DNA of 64,000 bases from Streptomyces stelliscabiei. GTDB lineage: Bacteria; Actinomycetota; Actinomycetes; Streptomycetales; Streptomycetaceae. Under the pieces are notes generated by a model that saw nothing but the letters and a program-made list of their open reading frames with translations, did not search any database and had not been told where the DNA came from. Positions 52,404 to 59,713 of the stretch are shown here, in pieces (the stretch's first letter is position 1; each line of letters starts with the position of its first letter). A program made the position numbers and the translations under genes. The DNA is taken from assembly GCF_014873495.1 (NCBI RefSeq), contig NZ_JADBGF010000001.1, positions 5,022,001 through 5,086,000 on the forward strand, given 5' to 3'.

Positions 52404-53080
52404 GCGTTGACCAGCTTCTTGAGGATCGAGGTGAAGAAGGGGAGGCCGTCGGTGCGGCCGGTGCCGATCAGCGGCTCCACGGCGTGCTCCGGGTGCGGCA
52501 TGAGGCCCACGACGTTGCCGGCCTCGTTGGTGACGCCGGCGATGTCCCGCTGGGAGCCGTTGGGGTTGAAGTCGAGGTACCGGAAGGCGACACGGCCCTC
52601 GGCCTCCAGCTTGTCGAGCGTGTACGCGTCGGCGACGTACTGCCCGTCGTTGTTCTTCAGCGGGATGTGGATCTCCTGGCCGGCCGTGTAGTCGGTGGTC
52701 CAGGAGGTCTCGGCGTTCTCCACCCGCAGCTTCTGGTCACGGCAGATGAAGTGCAGGTGGTCGTTGCGCAGCATCGTGCCCGGCAGGAGGTGGGCCTCGG
52801 TGAGGATCTGGAAGCCGTTGCAGATGCCGAGGACCGGCAGTCCGGCCTTCGCCTGCTCGATGAGCGTGCCCATCACCGGCGAGAAGCGCGCGATGGCTCC
52901 GGCGCGCAGATAGTCGCCGTAGGAAAAACCGCCGCACAGCACCACGGCGTCGACCTGGTGGAGGTCCTTGTCCTTGTGCCAGAGAGCGACGGGTTCGGCA
53001 CCGGCGAGCCTGATCGCACGCTGGGTGTCCCGGTCGTCGAGACTGCCGGGAAAGGTGACGACGCCAATACGAGCGGTCAC
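52400..53080 (-). CDS. purQ: Phosphoribosylformylglycinamidine synthase, glutaminase subunit
   Basis: 226-residue class I glutamine amidotransferase. Catalytic Cys is in VLGICNGFQIL (about C86), with His and Glu in LMPHPEHAVEP near 198-208. It releases ammonia from glutamine for PurL. The GTG start at 53080 overlaps the purS stop (GTGA), and its own stop overlaps the purL start, so all three subunits are made from one coupled message in the order S-Q-L. Confidence 0.97.
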   Translation of the reverse strand: MTARIGVVTFPGSLDDRDTQRAIRLAGAEPVALWHKDKDLHQVDAVVLCGGFSYGDYLRAGAIARFSPVMGTLIEQAKAGLPVLGICNGFQILTEAHLLPGTMLRNDHLHFICRDQKLRVENAETSWTTDYTAGQEIHIPLKNNDGQYVADAYTLDKLEAEGRVAFRYLDFNPNGSQRDIAGVTNEAGNVVGLMPHPEHAVEPLIGTGRTDGLPFFTSILKKLVNA

Positions 53081-53340
53081 TTTCCGGCCTCCGCGACTTC
53101 CTCGACCTTGACGGTGAAGTCCTCGATCACGGTGTTGGCGAGGAAGGATTCCGCCAGCTCGTGGATGCGGGCGAGCGCGGCGTCGTCCACCGGTCCGTCA
53201 ACTTCCAGTTCGAATCGCTTTCCCTGACGTACGTCGGAGACGCCCTCGAAACCGAGGCGCGGCAGCGCGCGCTGCACCGCCTGGCCCTGGGGGTCGAGGA
53301 TCTCCGGCTTGAGCATGACGTCGACTACGACGCGTGCCAC
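53077..53340 (-). CDS. purS: Phosphoribosylformylglycinamidine synthase, PurS subunit
   Basis: 87-residue small structural subunit that bridges PurL and PurQ. Start: MARVVVDVMLKPEILDPQG, then ALPRLGFEGVSDVRQGK, both diagnostic of PurS. The GTG at 53340 is chosen because GGGAG lies five bases upstream; a GTG at 53346 is less likely. First gene of the operon; the promoter lies in the 335-base divergent gap towards lsrL. Confidence 0.95.
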   Translation of the reverse strand: MARVVVDVMLKPEILDPQGQAVQRALPRLGFEGVSDVRQGKRFELEVDGPVDDAALARIHELAESFLANTVIEDFTVKVEEVAEAGK

Positions 53341-53346
53341 TGGCAC

Positions 53347-53681
53347 TCCCGGTGTGTGGTGCTGAGCAGGTTCCTTCAGACTACCCGTACAAAATTTCTA
53401 CGCGGGTAGATTCGTAGGAAACTACAGGGATTCCGAGTGACGGCGGTCACGATCCGGTATCAGGTGATCACCCTCATGAAAACTTCTGGGAAAGATCCCG
53501 GATCCCTATTGCGCGAGGGACACGCGGGCGGATTAAGTCTGTCTGCACATTGCAATGCCGGGCACTGTACAAATGAATTGGCAATAGCCGATACTTTGCC
53601 CAAATAACAGCCGGACAGCCGACATCTTCCTGACGTCAGGGCACGTCAACGGAGAGATGTCGCACGAAGGGACCGATATTC
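53347..53681. promoter_or_regulatory. Divergent promoter region of purSQL and lsrL, with inverted repeat
   Basis: 335 bases, AT-richer than the surroundings. On the purS side, CTACCCG (53381-53387) and CGGGTAG (53403-53409) form an inverted repeat 15 bases apart, overlapping a possible minus-strand -10 (TAGTCT, about 53378-53383). It may be an operator for the purine operon. The lsrL side (53550-53620) is AT-rich, as expected for a site an Lsr2-family protein would bind. Confidence 0.5.
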
Positions 53682-53999
53682 GTGGCGCAGCGTGTCGTGG
53701 TCACTCTCTCCGACGACATCGACGGCTCGGAAGCGGCGGAGACGATCGCCTTCGGACTCGACGGCAAGTCGTACGAGATCGACCTGAACGAAGCCAATGC
53801 CAAGAAACTGCGTAAGGCGCTCGCGCCCTACGTGGACGCCGGCCGCAAGCGGTCGAGGTCGGGCAAGGCCTATCAGCAGACCCAGGTCGCTCCGGACCCC
53901 GCGGCCGTCCGCGCCTGGGCCCAGGCCAACAAGCTGGAGGTCCCCGCGCGCGGCCGGATCCCCAAGCGGGTCTACGAGGCGTTCGCCGAGGCGCAGTAG
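53682..53999 (+). CDS. lsrL: Lsr2-family nucleoid-associated protein (LsrL)
   Basis: 105 residues. The N-terminal dimerization domain (MAQRVVVTLSDDIDGSEAAE... SYEIDLNEANAKKLRKAL) is joined by a basic linker to a C-terminal domain with the RGR AT-hook-like motif (EVPARGRIPKRV, about 87-98) that binds AT-rich DNA. Lsr2 proteins silence horizontally acquired and specialized-metabolite genes in Streptomyces. Its place beside purS matches the paralogue LsrL (SCO4076 in S. coelicolor, from memory), rather than the main Lsr2. The GTG at 53682 follows an AT-rich promoter region. Confidence 0.9.
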   Translation: MAQRVVVTLSDDIDGSEAAETIAFGLDGKSYEIDLNEANAKKLRKALAPYVDAGRKRSRSGKAYQQTQVAPDPAAVRAWAQANKLEVPARGRIPKRVYEAFAEAQ

Positions 54000-54104
54000 C
54001 CGCCGCCCGGGTCGGCCGGTCCTCAGGGTTCGTCAGCGGACCCCGGGGGCGGCCGACTTGGCCCCCGACGGCAACCGACTTGCGTTGCCCCCGGGCGGAT
54101 CAGC

Positions 54105-54110
54105 TAGAGT
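54105..54110 (+). promoter_or_regulatory. -10 element of tRNA-Gly(UCC)
   Basis: TAGAGT with a possible -35 TTGCGT (54080-54085, spacer 19), about 50 bases upstream of the tRNA. Shows the aberrant tRNA gene has its own promoter. Confidence 0.45.
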
Positions 54111-54160
54111 CTGGAGCACGCCGAGGGGCAAGGCCGAAAGGCCCGGCTCACCGGAGTCAC

Positions 54161-54232
54161 GCGGGTGTAGTTCAGTAGTAGAACATCCCCCTTCCAGGGG
54201 GAAGGCGCAGTGTGCAATTCCTGTCACCCGCT
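54161..54232 (+). tRNA. tRNA-Gly(UCC) with aberrant D and T loops
   Basis: 72-base cloverleaf: acceptor GCGGGTG paired perfectly to CACCCGC, discriminator T, D stem GTTC/GAAC, anticodon stem TCCCC/GGGGA with loop CTTCCAG, anticodon TCC. Two tertiary-contact elements are non-standard. The D loop is AGTAGTA, where the usual Gly D loop has GG at 18-19, so G18 is lost. The T-arm reads CAGTGTGCAATTCCTG instead of the universal GTTCRA, so GUGC replaces the GTPsiC element and the stem is imperfect. Staphylococcal tRNA-Gly species used only for peptidoglycan bridges show the same kind of change. The Streptomyces peptidoglycan bridge contains Gly. Either a dedicated cell-wall tRNA or a weakly translated Gly isoacceptor. 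Confidence 0.88.
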
Positions 54233-54312
54233 CTGGATCACTTACCGGACCACTGTTGTGGATCAGGTAAAGTAGTCCTCGCGCCGATCGGTGGGAGCCT
54301 GTCGGAGGCAAT

Positions 54313-54385
54313 GCGGACGTAGCTCAGTTGGTAGAGCGCAACCTTGCCAAGGTTGAGGTCGCCAGTTCGAACCTGGTCGTCCGCT
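54313..54385 (+). tRNA. tRNA-Gly(GCC), copy 1
   Basis: 73-base cloverleaf with anticodon GCC (CCTTGCCAAGG) and normal TTCGAAC T-loop. -10-like TAAAGT at 54268-54273. Identical to the gene at 58609-58681. Confidence 0.96.
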
Positions 54386-54390
54386 CGTGA

Positions 54391-54425
54391 AAGAAGGCCC
54401 CGGTCCACTGGACCGGGGCCTTCTT
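54391..54425 (+). terminator. Terminator after tRNA-Gly(GCC) copy 1
   Basis: Near-continuous palindrome: 54391-54407 pairs with 54409-54425. Identical to the terminator at 58687-58721. Confidence 0.85.
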
Positions 54426-54507
54426 CGTGTGCGCGACTGCCCCAACTCGTGCGCGACTCCCCCGACTCCGCCTTTGCCGTCCTGGACCCCTTCGACGTCC
54501 TGGACCG

Positions 54508-54552
54508 CTTTGGCATCTTTGGCATCTTTGGCGTCTTTGGCGTCTTTGACGT
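54508..54552. repeat. 9-bp tandem repeat, 5 copies
   Basis: CTTTGGCAT/CTTTGGCGT units from 54508 to 54552, in the leader of the ABC ATPase gene (start 54633). Confidence 0.88.
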
Positions 54553-54632
54553 CCCCCGCGTCTGACATTTGTCATGCCGAGCGATGACACCGCGCACTGC
54601 TCCGCGGCTCTCCCCCACGGGACGCTGAGGAC

Positions 54633-55742
54633 ATGAAGACGAACGGGCACGACGACGTGAGCACTCACGATCACGAGAACGTGATCGAGGTCACCGACCT
54701 GCGCCGCGTGTACGGGGGCGGTTTCGAGGCCGTGCGGGGAATCACCTTCTCCGTGGGCCGGGGAGAACTCTTCGCGCTCCTGGGCACCAACGGCGCGGGC
54801 AAGACTTCGACGGTCGAGGTACTGGAGGGTCTCGCTCCGCCGTCCGGCGGCCGGGTACGGGTCCTCGGGCACGACCCCTACGGGGAGCGCGCGGCCGTAC
54901 GCCCCCGCATCGGCGTGATGCTCCAGGAAGGCGGCTTCCCCTCCGAGCTGACCGTCACCGAGACGGTACGGATGTGGGCCGGCTGCACCAGCGGGGCGCG
55001 GCCCGTAGGGGAGGCGCTGGAGATCGTCGGACTCGGGCGACGGGCCGGCGTGCGGGTCAAGCAGCTGTCCGGGGGTGAGAAGCGGCGCCTCGACCTGGCG
55101 CTCGCGCTCCTCGGGCGCCCCGAGGTCCTCTTCCTGGACGAGCCGACGACCGGGCTCGACGCGGAGGGCCGCCAGGACACCTGGGAACTGGTGCGGGAGC
55201 TGCGGGACGGGGGGACGACCGTGCTGCTCACCACGCACTACCTGGAGGAGGCCGAGGACCTGGCCGACCGGCTCGCCATCCTCCATGAGGGCACCGTCGC
55301 CGTGACCGGCACCCCGGCCGAGGTGACCGCCTCCCAGCCCTCCCGCATCTCCTTCGAACTGCCCGCCGGGTACTTCCTGGGCGACCTGCCGCCGCTCGGC
55401 GAACTGGGCGTCACCGGGCACGAGGAGCACGACCGCGTGGTGGTCCTGCGCACGAACGAACTCCAGCGGGCGGCCACCGGACTGCTGCTGTGGGCCGAGC
55501 GGGCACGGATCGAACTGCGCCGGCTGGAGGTGCGGTCGGCCTCGCTGGAGGAGGCTTTCCTGCGGATCGCGCGGGAGTCGGCGGAGGCGGCGCGTGCGGG
55601 CACGGAGTCCCGCACGGACACGGGAGCGCGTACGGACACGGGAGCGCGTACGGACACGGGAGCGCGTACGGACACGGGAGCGCGTACGGACACGGGAGCG
55701 CGTACGGGCGAGGGCTCGCGCAAGGGCGGGGTGGCGGTATGA
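54633..55742 (+). CDS. ABC transporter ATPase (ABC-2/DrrA type) with repeat tail
   Basis: 369 residues. Nucleotide-binding domain about 20-240: Walker A LLGTNGAGKTS (about 49-59), Q-loop GVMLQEGGFPS, signature LSGGEKRRLDLALA (about 145-158), Walker B LFLDEPTTGLD, and H-loop LLTTHYLEE. The layout is that of DrrA/NodI-type export ATPases. The C-terminus carries five TDTGAR repeats coded by an 18-bp tandem repeat, probably disordered. Its stop overlaps the permease ATG (ATGA). First gene of the operon ATPase-permease-histidine kinase-response regulator. Substrate unknown; antibiotic or lipid export is typical. Confidence 0.9.
   Translation: MKTNGHDDVSTHDHENVIEVTDLRRVYGGGFEAVRGITFSVGRGELFALLGTNGAGKTSTVEVLEGLAPPSGGRVRVLGHDPYGERAAVRPRIGVMLQEGGFPSELTVTETVRMWAGCTSGARPVGEALEIVGLGRRAGVRVKQLSGGEKRRLDLALALLGRPEVLFLDEPTTGLDAEGRQDTWELVRELRDGGTTVLLTTHYLEEAEDLADRLAILHEGTVAVTGTPAEVTASQPSRISFELPAGYFLGDLPPLGELGVTGHEEHDRVVVLRTNELQRAATGLLLWAERARIELRRLEVRSASLEEAFLRIARESAEAARAGTESRTDTGARTDTGARTDTGARTDTGARTDTGARTGEGSRKGGVAV
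55614..55703 (+). repeat. 18-bp tandem repeat, 5 copies, in the ABC ATPase gene
   Basis: Five identical units starting at 55614, 55632, 55650, 55668 and 55686, coding TDTGAR each. In frame, so copy-number change alters only the tail length. Confidence 0.93.
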
Positions 55743-56599
55743 GGGCGACCACGGGGACGGGGACGGGCAGGGGAACGGGAACGACGGGTGCGGTCGCGGG
55801 AGCGGGGGCGGCGCCGGTCGTCGCGGCCGCCGGGACGACGACCCTCCGGGGGCGGATGACCGCGCTCGCCCGCGCCGAGCTGACGCTGCTGGGGCGGAGC
55901 CGGGCCACGCTGTTCACGGCGTTGTTCGTGCCGCTGCTGCTGCCGCTCAGCGTGCGGTCGGCGACGGACCAGATGGACCTGGGCGAGGCGGGGCTGAACG
56001 TCGGGACGGTCATGCTCCCCGCCGCCGTCGGCTTCTCGCTGCTCTTCGCGGTCTACACGGCGCTGACCAACATCTTCGTCGTACGCCGCGAGGAACTGGT
56101 GCTGAAGCGGCTGCGGACCGGTGAGCTGCGCGACCCGGAGATCCTGGTCGGGGCCGCGCTGCCGGCGGCCGGTATCGCGCTCGCGCAGTGCGTGCTCCTC
56201 GCGATCGGCTGCACGGTCCTGCTCGACCTGGGGGCGCCGCCCGCGCCGCACCTGGCCGTACTGGGGGTGCTGCTGGGTGTCGTGCTGTGCGTGGCGCTGG
56301 CGGCGGTCACCGCGAGCTACAGCCGTACCGCCGAGAGCGCCCAGGTCACCAGCCTGCCGCTGATGTTCGTGTCGCTGCTCGGGTCGGGCATCACCGTGCC
56401 GCTCGAAGTGCTGCCGGACCGTCTGGCGTCCTTCCTCGAACTGCTGCCGCTCACCCCCGTGATCACGCTGGTGCGCGGCGGCTGGACCGGCGACCTGTCC
56501 GCGTACGACACCCTGGGCGCCGTCGCCACCGCGCTGGCCTGGACCGTGCTCGCGGTGTTTGCTGTACGGCGGTGGTTCCGCTGGGAACCGCGCCGGTGA
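55739..56599 (+). CDS. ABC-2-type transporter permease
   Basis: 286 residues. A Gly/Thr-rich N-terminus (MRATTGTGTGRGTGTTGAVA) is followed by six hydrophobic segments between about 55 and 275, as in DrrB/ABC-2 permeases. Conserved blocks include LVLKRLRTGELRDPEILVG (about 121-139) and TSLPLMFVSLLGSGITVPLEVLP (in part). Partner of the ATPase whose stop codon overlaps its start. Probably exports a hydrophobic compound or lipid. Downstream histidine kinase starts 13 bases after its stop. Confidence 0.88.
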   Translation: MRATTGTGTGRGTGTTGAVAGAGAAPVVAAAGTTTLRGRMTALARAELTLLGRSRATLFTALFVPLLLPLSVRSATDQMDLGEAGLNVGTVMLPAAVGFSLLFAVYTALTNIFVVRREELVLKRLRTGELRDPEILVGAALPAAGIALAQCVLLAIGCTVLLDLGAPPAPHLAVLGVLLGVVLCVALAAVTASYSRTAESAQVTSLPLMFVSLLGSGITVPLEVLPDRLASFLELLPLTPVITLVRGGWTGDLSAYDTLGAVATALAWTVLAVFAVRRWFRWEPRR

Positions 56600-56612
56600 G
56601 GGGAGTTGGGCC

Positions 56613-57947
56613 ATGCGGGGGCCGGGGGCTTGGTGGCGGACGAAGAGCACACCGGCGAAGGTGGAGACGTACACGCGGTGGTCGTTCCAGACCTTCCCGT
56701 TGATCGAGGTCGGCGGGTTCGGGATACCGCTCTTCGGCCAGCTGCCCCTGCGGTACGCGGGCTGGTTCTTCGCCCTGGTGACCGTGCACGGCGCGCTCTG
56801 CTCGGTCGCGGTCTCCCGGGCGCTCGACTGGGTGCGCGGCCGCCGTGCGCAGCCCGTACACCTGTTCTGGACCATCGGGGTCGTCAGCGCGCTGGTCGGC
56901 TGCGCGGCGATGGTGCTCGCTGACAGCGCGTCCCTCGGGGACAACGCCCGTGCGGCGCTGTTCGCCACGTTCGGGGGCGTGCTGATCTTCGGCGTCGGTA
57001 CCATCGCGCTCGGTGTCCGCAGCCGCCGCCGCCTGGCGGCCGTGATCGTGGCCTTCGCCACGGGCAGCGGGGCGACGGCCCTCGCCACCGGGGTCGGCGG
57101 GACCTCCGCACTGGCGGCCCTGGTGGTGGTGCTGATCGGCACCACCACCTTCGCCCTCACCTCCGTCTTCTCCGTCTGGCTCCTCACGGCCGTCTACGAA
57201 CTCGCCGACGCCCGCGAGACCCGCGCCCGGCTCGCGGTCGCCGAGGAGCGGCTCCGCTTCGGGCGCGACCTGCACGACGTGATCGGCCGCAACCTCGCGG
57301 TCATCGCCCTGAAGAGCGAGCTGGCCGTCCAGCTCGCCCGCCGGGAACGGCCCGAGGCCGTCGAGCAGATGATCGAGGTCCAGCGGATCGCGCAGGAGTC
57401 GCAGCGCGAGGTACGGGATGTCGTACGCGGCTACCGGGAGGCCGACCTCGGGGTCGAACTCTCCGGTGCGCGGGGCGTACTGGCGGCGGCCGGCATCACC
57501 TGCTCGGTCGACGGGGCGGACACCGCCGGGCTGCCCGGCGAGGTGCAGTCCGCGCTTGCCTGGGTGGTACGGGAAGGGACGACGAACGTGCTCCGGCACG
57601 GTAACGCCGTGCGATGCACGGTGGTGTTGAGGGTGACGGAGGGGCAGGCGGTGCTGACCGTGGAGAACGACGGGATACGGGCGACCGGGGCGGAGGAGGA
57701 CGGGGGGCGTTCCGTCGGCGCCGGGTCCGGGCTCGCCGGGCTGCGGGAGCGGCTGGCGGTGGTGGACGGGACGCTGGAGGCGGGGCCGGTGGGCGAAGAG
57801 GTGTTCCGGGTGGTGGCGCGGGTGCCGCTGCCCTCCGCGGAGTCGGCGTCCGCCGAGAACTCGGGCTCGGCTTCCACGGCGGGCGCGGCCGCGAGCGGTA
57901 CGTCGGCCGCGGTCGGTCAGGCGGTCGTACGAGGGGCCGCGTCATGA
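56613..57947 (+). CDS. Sensor histidine kinase (NarL/DesK group)
   Basis: 444 residues. About five to six hydrophobic helices (about 45-205) form the sensor part, with little outer loop, as in DesK-like membrane sensors. The HisKA_3 dimerization segment has the phospho-accepting His in RFGRDLHDVIGRNLAV (about 216-231). The HATPase_c domain follows (REGTTNVLRHGNA, VENDG, GLAGLRERL). The C-terminal 50 residues are Ala/Ser-rich and disordered. ATG at 56613 with GAGGGGAG nine bases upstream; the longer frame from 56559 overlaps the permease gene. Its stop overlaps the response-regulator ATG (ATGA). It probably controls the ABC transporter in the same operon. Confidence 0.9.
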   Translation: MRGPGAWWRTKSTPAKVETYTRWSFQTFPLIEVGGFGIPLFGQLPLRYAGWFFALVTVHGALCSVAVSRALDWVRGRRAQPVHLFWTIGVVSALVGCAAMVLADSASLGDNARAALFATFGGVLIFGVGTIALGVRSRRRLAAVIVAFATGSGATALATGVGGTSALAALVVVLIGTTTFALTSVFSVWLLTAVYELADARETRARLAVAEERLRFGRDLHDVIGRNLAVIALKSELAVQLARRERPEAVEQMIEVQRIAQESQREVRDVVRGYREADLGVELSGARGVLAAAGITCSVDGADTAGLPGEVQSALAWVVREGTTNVLRHGNAVRCTVVLRVTEGQAVLTVENDGIRATGAEEDGGRSVGAGSGLAGLRERLAVVDGTLEAGPVGEEVFRVVARVPLPSAESASAENSGSASTAGAAASGTSAAVGQAVVRGAAS

Positions 57948-58585
57948 CGGGCGTACCGGAGGCGGCGGCGGACGGGCGGCCCGTGCGGCTGTTGCTCGCC
58001 GACGACGAGCATCTGATCCGGGGGGCGCTGGCCGCGTTGCTGGCGTTGGAGGACGACCTGGTGGTGGTCGCGCAGGCGGCGAGCGGGCCGGAGGCGCTGG
58101 CGATGGCGATGGCGCACAAGCCGGATGTGGCCGTGCTGGACCTGCAGATGCCGGGGGCGGACGGTGTGAGGGTCGCCACATCGCTGCGGGCCGAACTGCC
58201 GGGCTGCCGCGTGCTGATCGTGACCGGTCACGGTCGGCCGGGGCATCTCAAGCGGGCGCTGGCGGCAGGTGTGCGCGGGTTCGTCCCCAAGACCGTCAGC
58301 GCACAACGGCTCGCGGAGATCATCCGGGCCGTCCACGCGGGGAACCGTTATGTGGATCCGGAGTTGGCGGCCGACGCGATCTCCTCCGGCGACTCCCCGC
58401 TCACCGCGCGGGAGGCCGAGGTGCTGGAGCTCGCCGCCGACGGGGCGCCCGTCACGGAGATCGCCGAGCGGGCCTCGCTGTCCCAGGGGACTGTCCGCAA
58501 CTATCTGTCGTCGGCCGTGTCCAAGCTCGGGGTGGAGAACCGGCACGCGGCGGTGCGTCTCGCACGGGAGCGAGGTTGGGTATAG
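57944..58585 (+). CDS. LuxR-family response regulator
   Basis: 213 residues. Receiver domain about 15-130: acidic pair LLADDEH (D20, D21), phospho-acceptor Asp in VAVLDLQMPG (about D65), Thr in IVTGHG, and Lys in FVPKTVS. The C-terminal LuxR helix-turn-helix (about 148-205) is PLTAREAEVLELAADG ... SQGTVRNYLSSAVSKLGV. The ATG overlaps the kinase stop, so they are a coupled pair. The stop codon TAG lies inside the TATAGT -10 element of the next tRNA gene (58581-58586), an economical junction. Confidence 0.92.
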   Translation: MTGVPEAAADGRPVRLLLADDEHLIRGALAALLALEDDLVVVAQAASGPEALAMAMAHKPDVAVLDLQMPGADGVRVATSLRAELPGCRVLIVTGHGRPGHLKRALAAGVRGFVPKTVSAQRLAEIIRAVHAGNRYVDPELAADAISSGDSPLTAREAEVLELAADGAPVTEIAERASLSQGTVRNYLSSAVSKLGVENRHAAVRLARERGWV

Positions 58586-58608
58586 TAGGCCTCGCGCCAC
58601 GGCGCAGC

Positions 58609-58681
58609 GCGGACGTAGCTCAGTTGGTAGAGCGCAACCTTGCCAAGGTTGAGGTCGCCAGTTCGAACCTGGTCGTCCGCT
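58609..58681 (+). tRNA. tRNA-Gly(GCC), copy 2
   Basis: Identical to the gene at 54313-54385. -10 element TATAGT at 58581-58586 overlaps the stop codon of the response-regulator gene. Confidence 0.96.
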
Positions 58682-58686
58682 CGTGA

Positions 58687-58721
58687 AAGAAGGCCCCGGT
58701 CCACTGGACCGGGGCCTTCTT
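58687..58721. terminator. Terminator after tRNA-Gly(GCC) copy 2
   Basis: Identical to 54391-54425. It also lies seven bases beyond the purC stop on the opposite strand and may serve both. Confidence 0.85.
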
Positions 58722-58728
58722 CGTCCCG

Positions 58729-59628
58729 CTAGCTCCAACCGATCCCCGTCAGACGCTCGTACGCCTCCACGTACTTGGCGCGGGTCGCGGCGACGATCTC
58801 CTCGGGCAGCGGAGGCGGGGGCTGCTCGCTCGCGCGGTCCCAGCCGGAGGCGTCCGAGGTCAGCCAGTCGCGGACGAACTGCTTGTCGTAGGACTGCTGG
58901 GCGCGGCCCGGCTTCCACAGGTCGGCCGGCCAGAAACGGGACGAGTCCGGGGTGAGGACCTCGTCGGCGAGGACCAGGGTGTCGCCCTCGAAGCCGAACT
59001 CGAACTTGGTGTCGGCCAGGATGATGCCCCGGTCACGGGCGATGTCCCGGGCGCGGCCGTACACGGCGAGAGTCGTCTGACGCAGCTGGGCGGCGGTCTC
59101 AGCGCCGACCTGGCGGGCGACCTCCTCGTACGACACGTTCTCGTCGTGCTCGCCGACGGCGGCCTTGGTGGCCGGGGTGAAGATCGGCGCCGGCAGCTCC
59201 GAGCCGTCGACCAGGCCCTCGGGGAGGGCGAGACCGCAGACCGTGCGGGAGTCGTTGTACTCCAGCAGGCCCGAGCCGGTGAGGTAGCCACGGGCCACCG
59301 CCTCCACCGGGACCATCTTCAGCGACTTGCAGACGAGCGTGCGGCCCGCCCAGTCGGCGGGGGCGCCCGGCGGGAGTTCGGTGCTCAGGACGTGGTTCGG
59401 GACCAGGTCGGCGAGCTGGTCGAACCACCAGAGGGACAGCTGCGTGAGGACGCGCCCCTTGTCGGGGATCTCCGTGGGCAGCACCCAGTCGAACGCGGAC
59501 GTTCGGTCGCTGGCGACCATCACGAGGTCGCCCGCCTCGTTCTGGTACAGCTCGCGCACCTTGCCGGTGTGCAGGTGCACCAGGCCCGGAACCTGGATCG
59601 GCTCGGGCTTTTCTACGAATCCGGACAC
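58729..59628 (-). CDS. purC: Phosphoribosylaminoimidazole-succinocarboxamide synthase
   Basis: 299 residues. It joins CAIR and aspartate with ATP to give SAICAR. Motifs: HLHTGKVRELYQ (N-terminal ATP loop), ASDRTSAFDWVLPTEIPDKG (about 41-60), VEAVARGYLTGSG (about 111-123), and IILADTKFEFG (about 195-205), where Asp binds the substrate. The GTG at 59628 has GGGGAGGAACC immediately upstream and begins MSGFVEKPEP. It is separate from the other pur genes and convergent with the tRNA-Gly module. 85 bases from the DMFase-like gene on the same strand, so possibly co-transcribed. Confidence 0.96.
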   Translation of the reverse strand: MSGFVEKPEPIQVPGLVHLHTGKVRELYQNEAGDLVMVASDRTSAFDWVLPTEIPDKGRVLTQLSLWWFDQLADLVPNHVLSTELPPGAPADWAGRTLVCKSLKMVPVEAVARGYLTGSGLLEYNDSRTVCGLALPEGLVDGSELPAPIFTPATKAAVGEHDENVSYEEVARQVGAETAAQLRQTTLAVYGRARDIARDRGIILADTKFEFGFEGDTLVLADEVLTPDSSRFWPADLWKPGRAQQSYDKQFVRDWLTSDASGWDRASEQPPPPLPEEIVAATRAKYVEAYERLTGIGWS

Positions 59629-59713
59629 GGTTCCTCCCCGTGGTGATGTCCAAGTGGCTCGATTCTCCCGTACGCGGGCGACCGATCTTGGCCAGGGGTT
59701 GTGTTCGGTGCGC

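Noticed and set aside
54161..54232. tRNA pseudogene
   Set aside because: Acceptor, D and anticodon stems are perfect, the anticodon loop is normal and a -10 element is present; the changes are limited to loop elements and fit a functional non-standard tRNA better.
54313..58721. Integrative element at tRNA-Gly
   Set aside because: No integrase, transposase or other mobility gene; cargo is an ordinary ABC/two-component operon of normal composition. Kept only as a finding on direct repeats.
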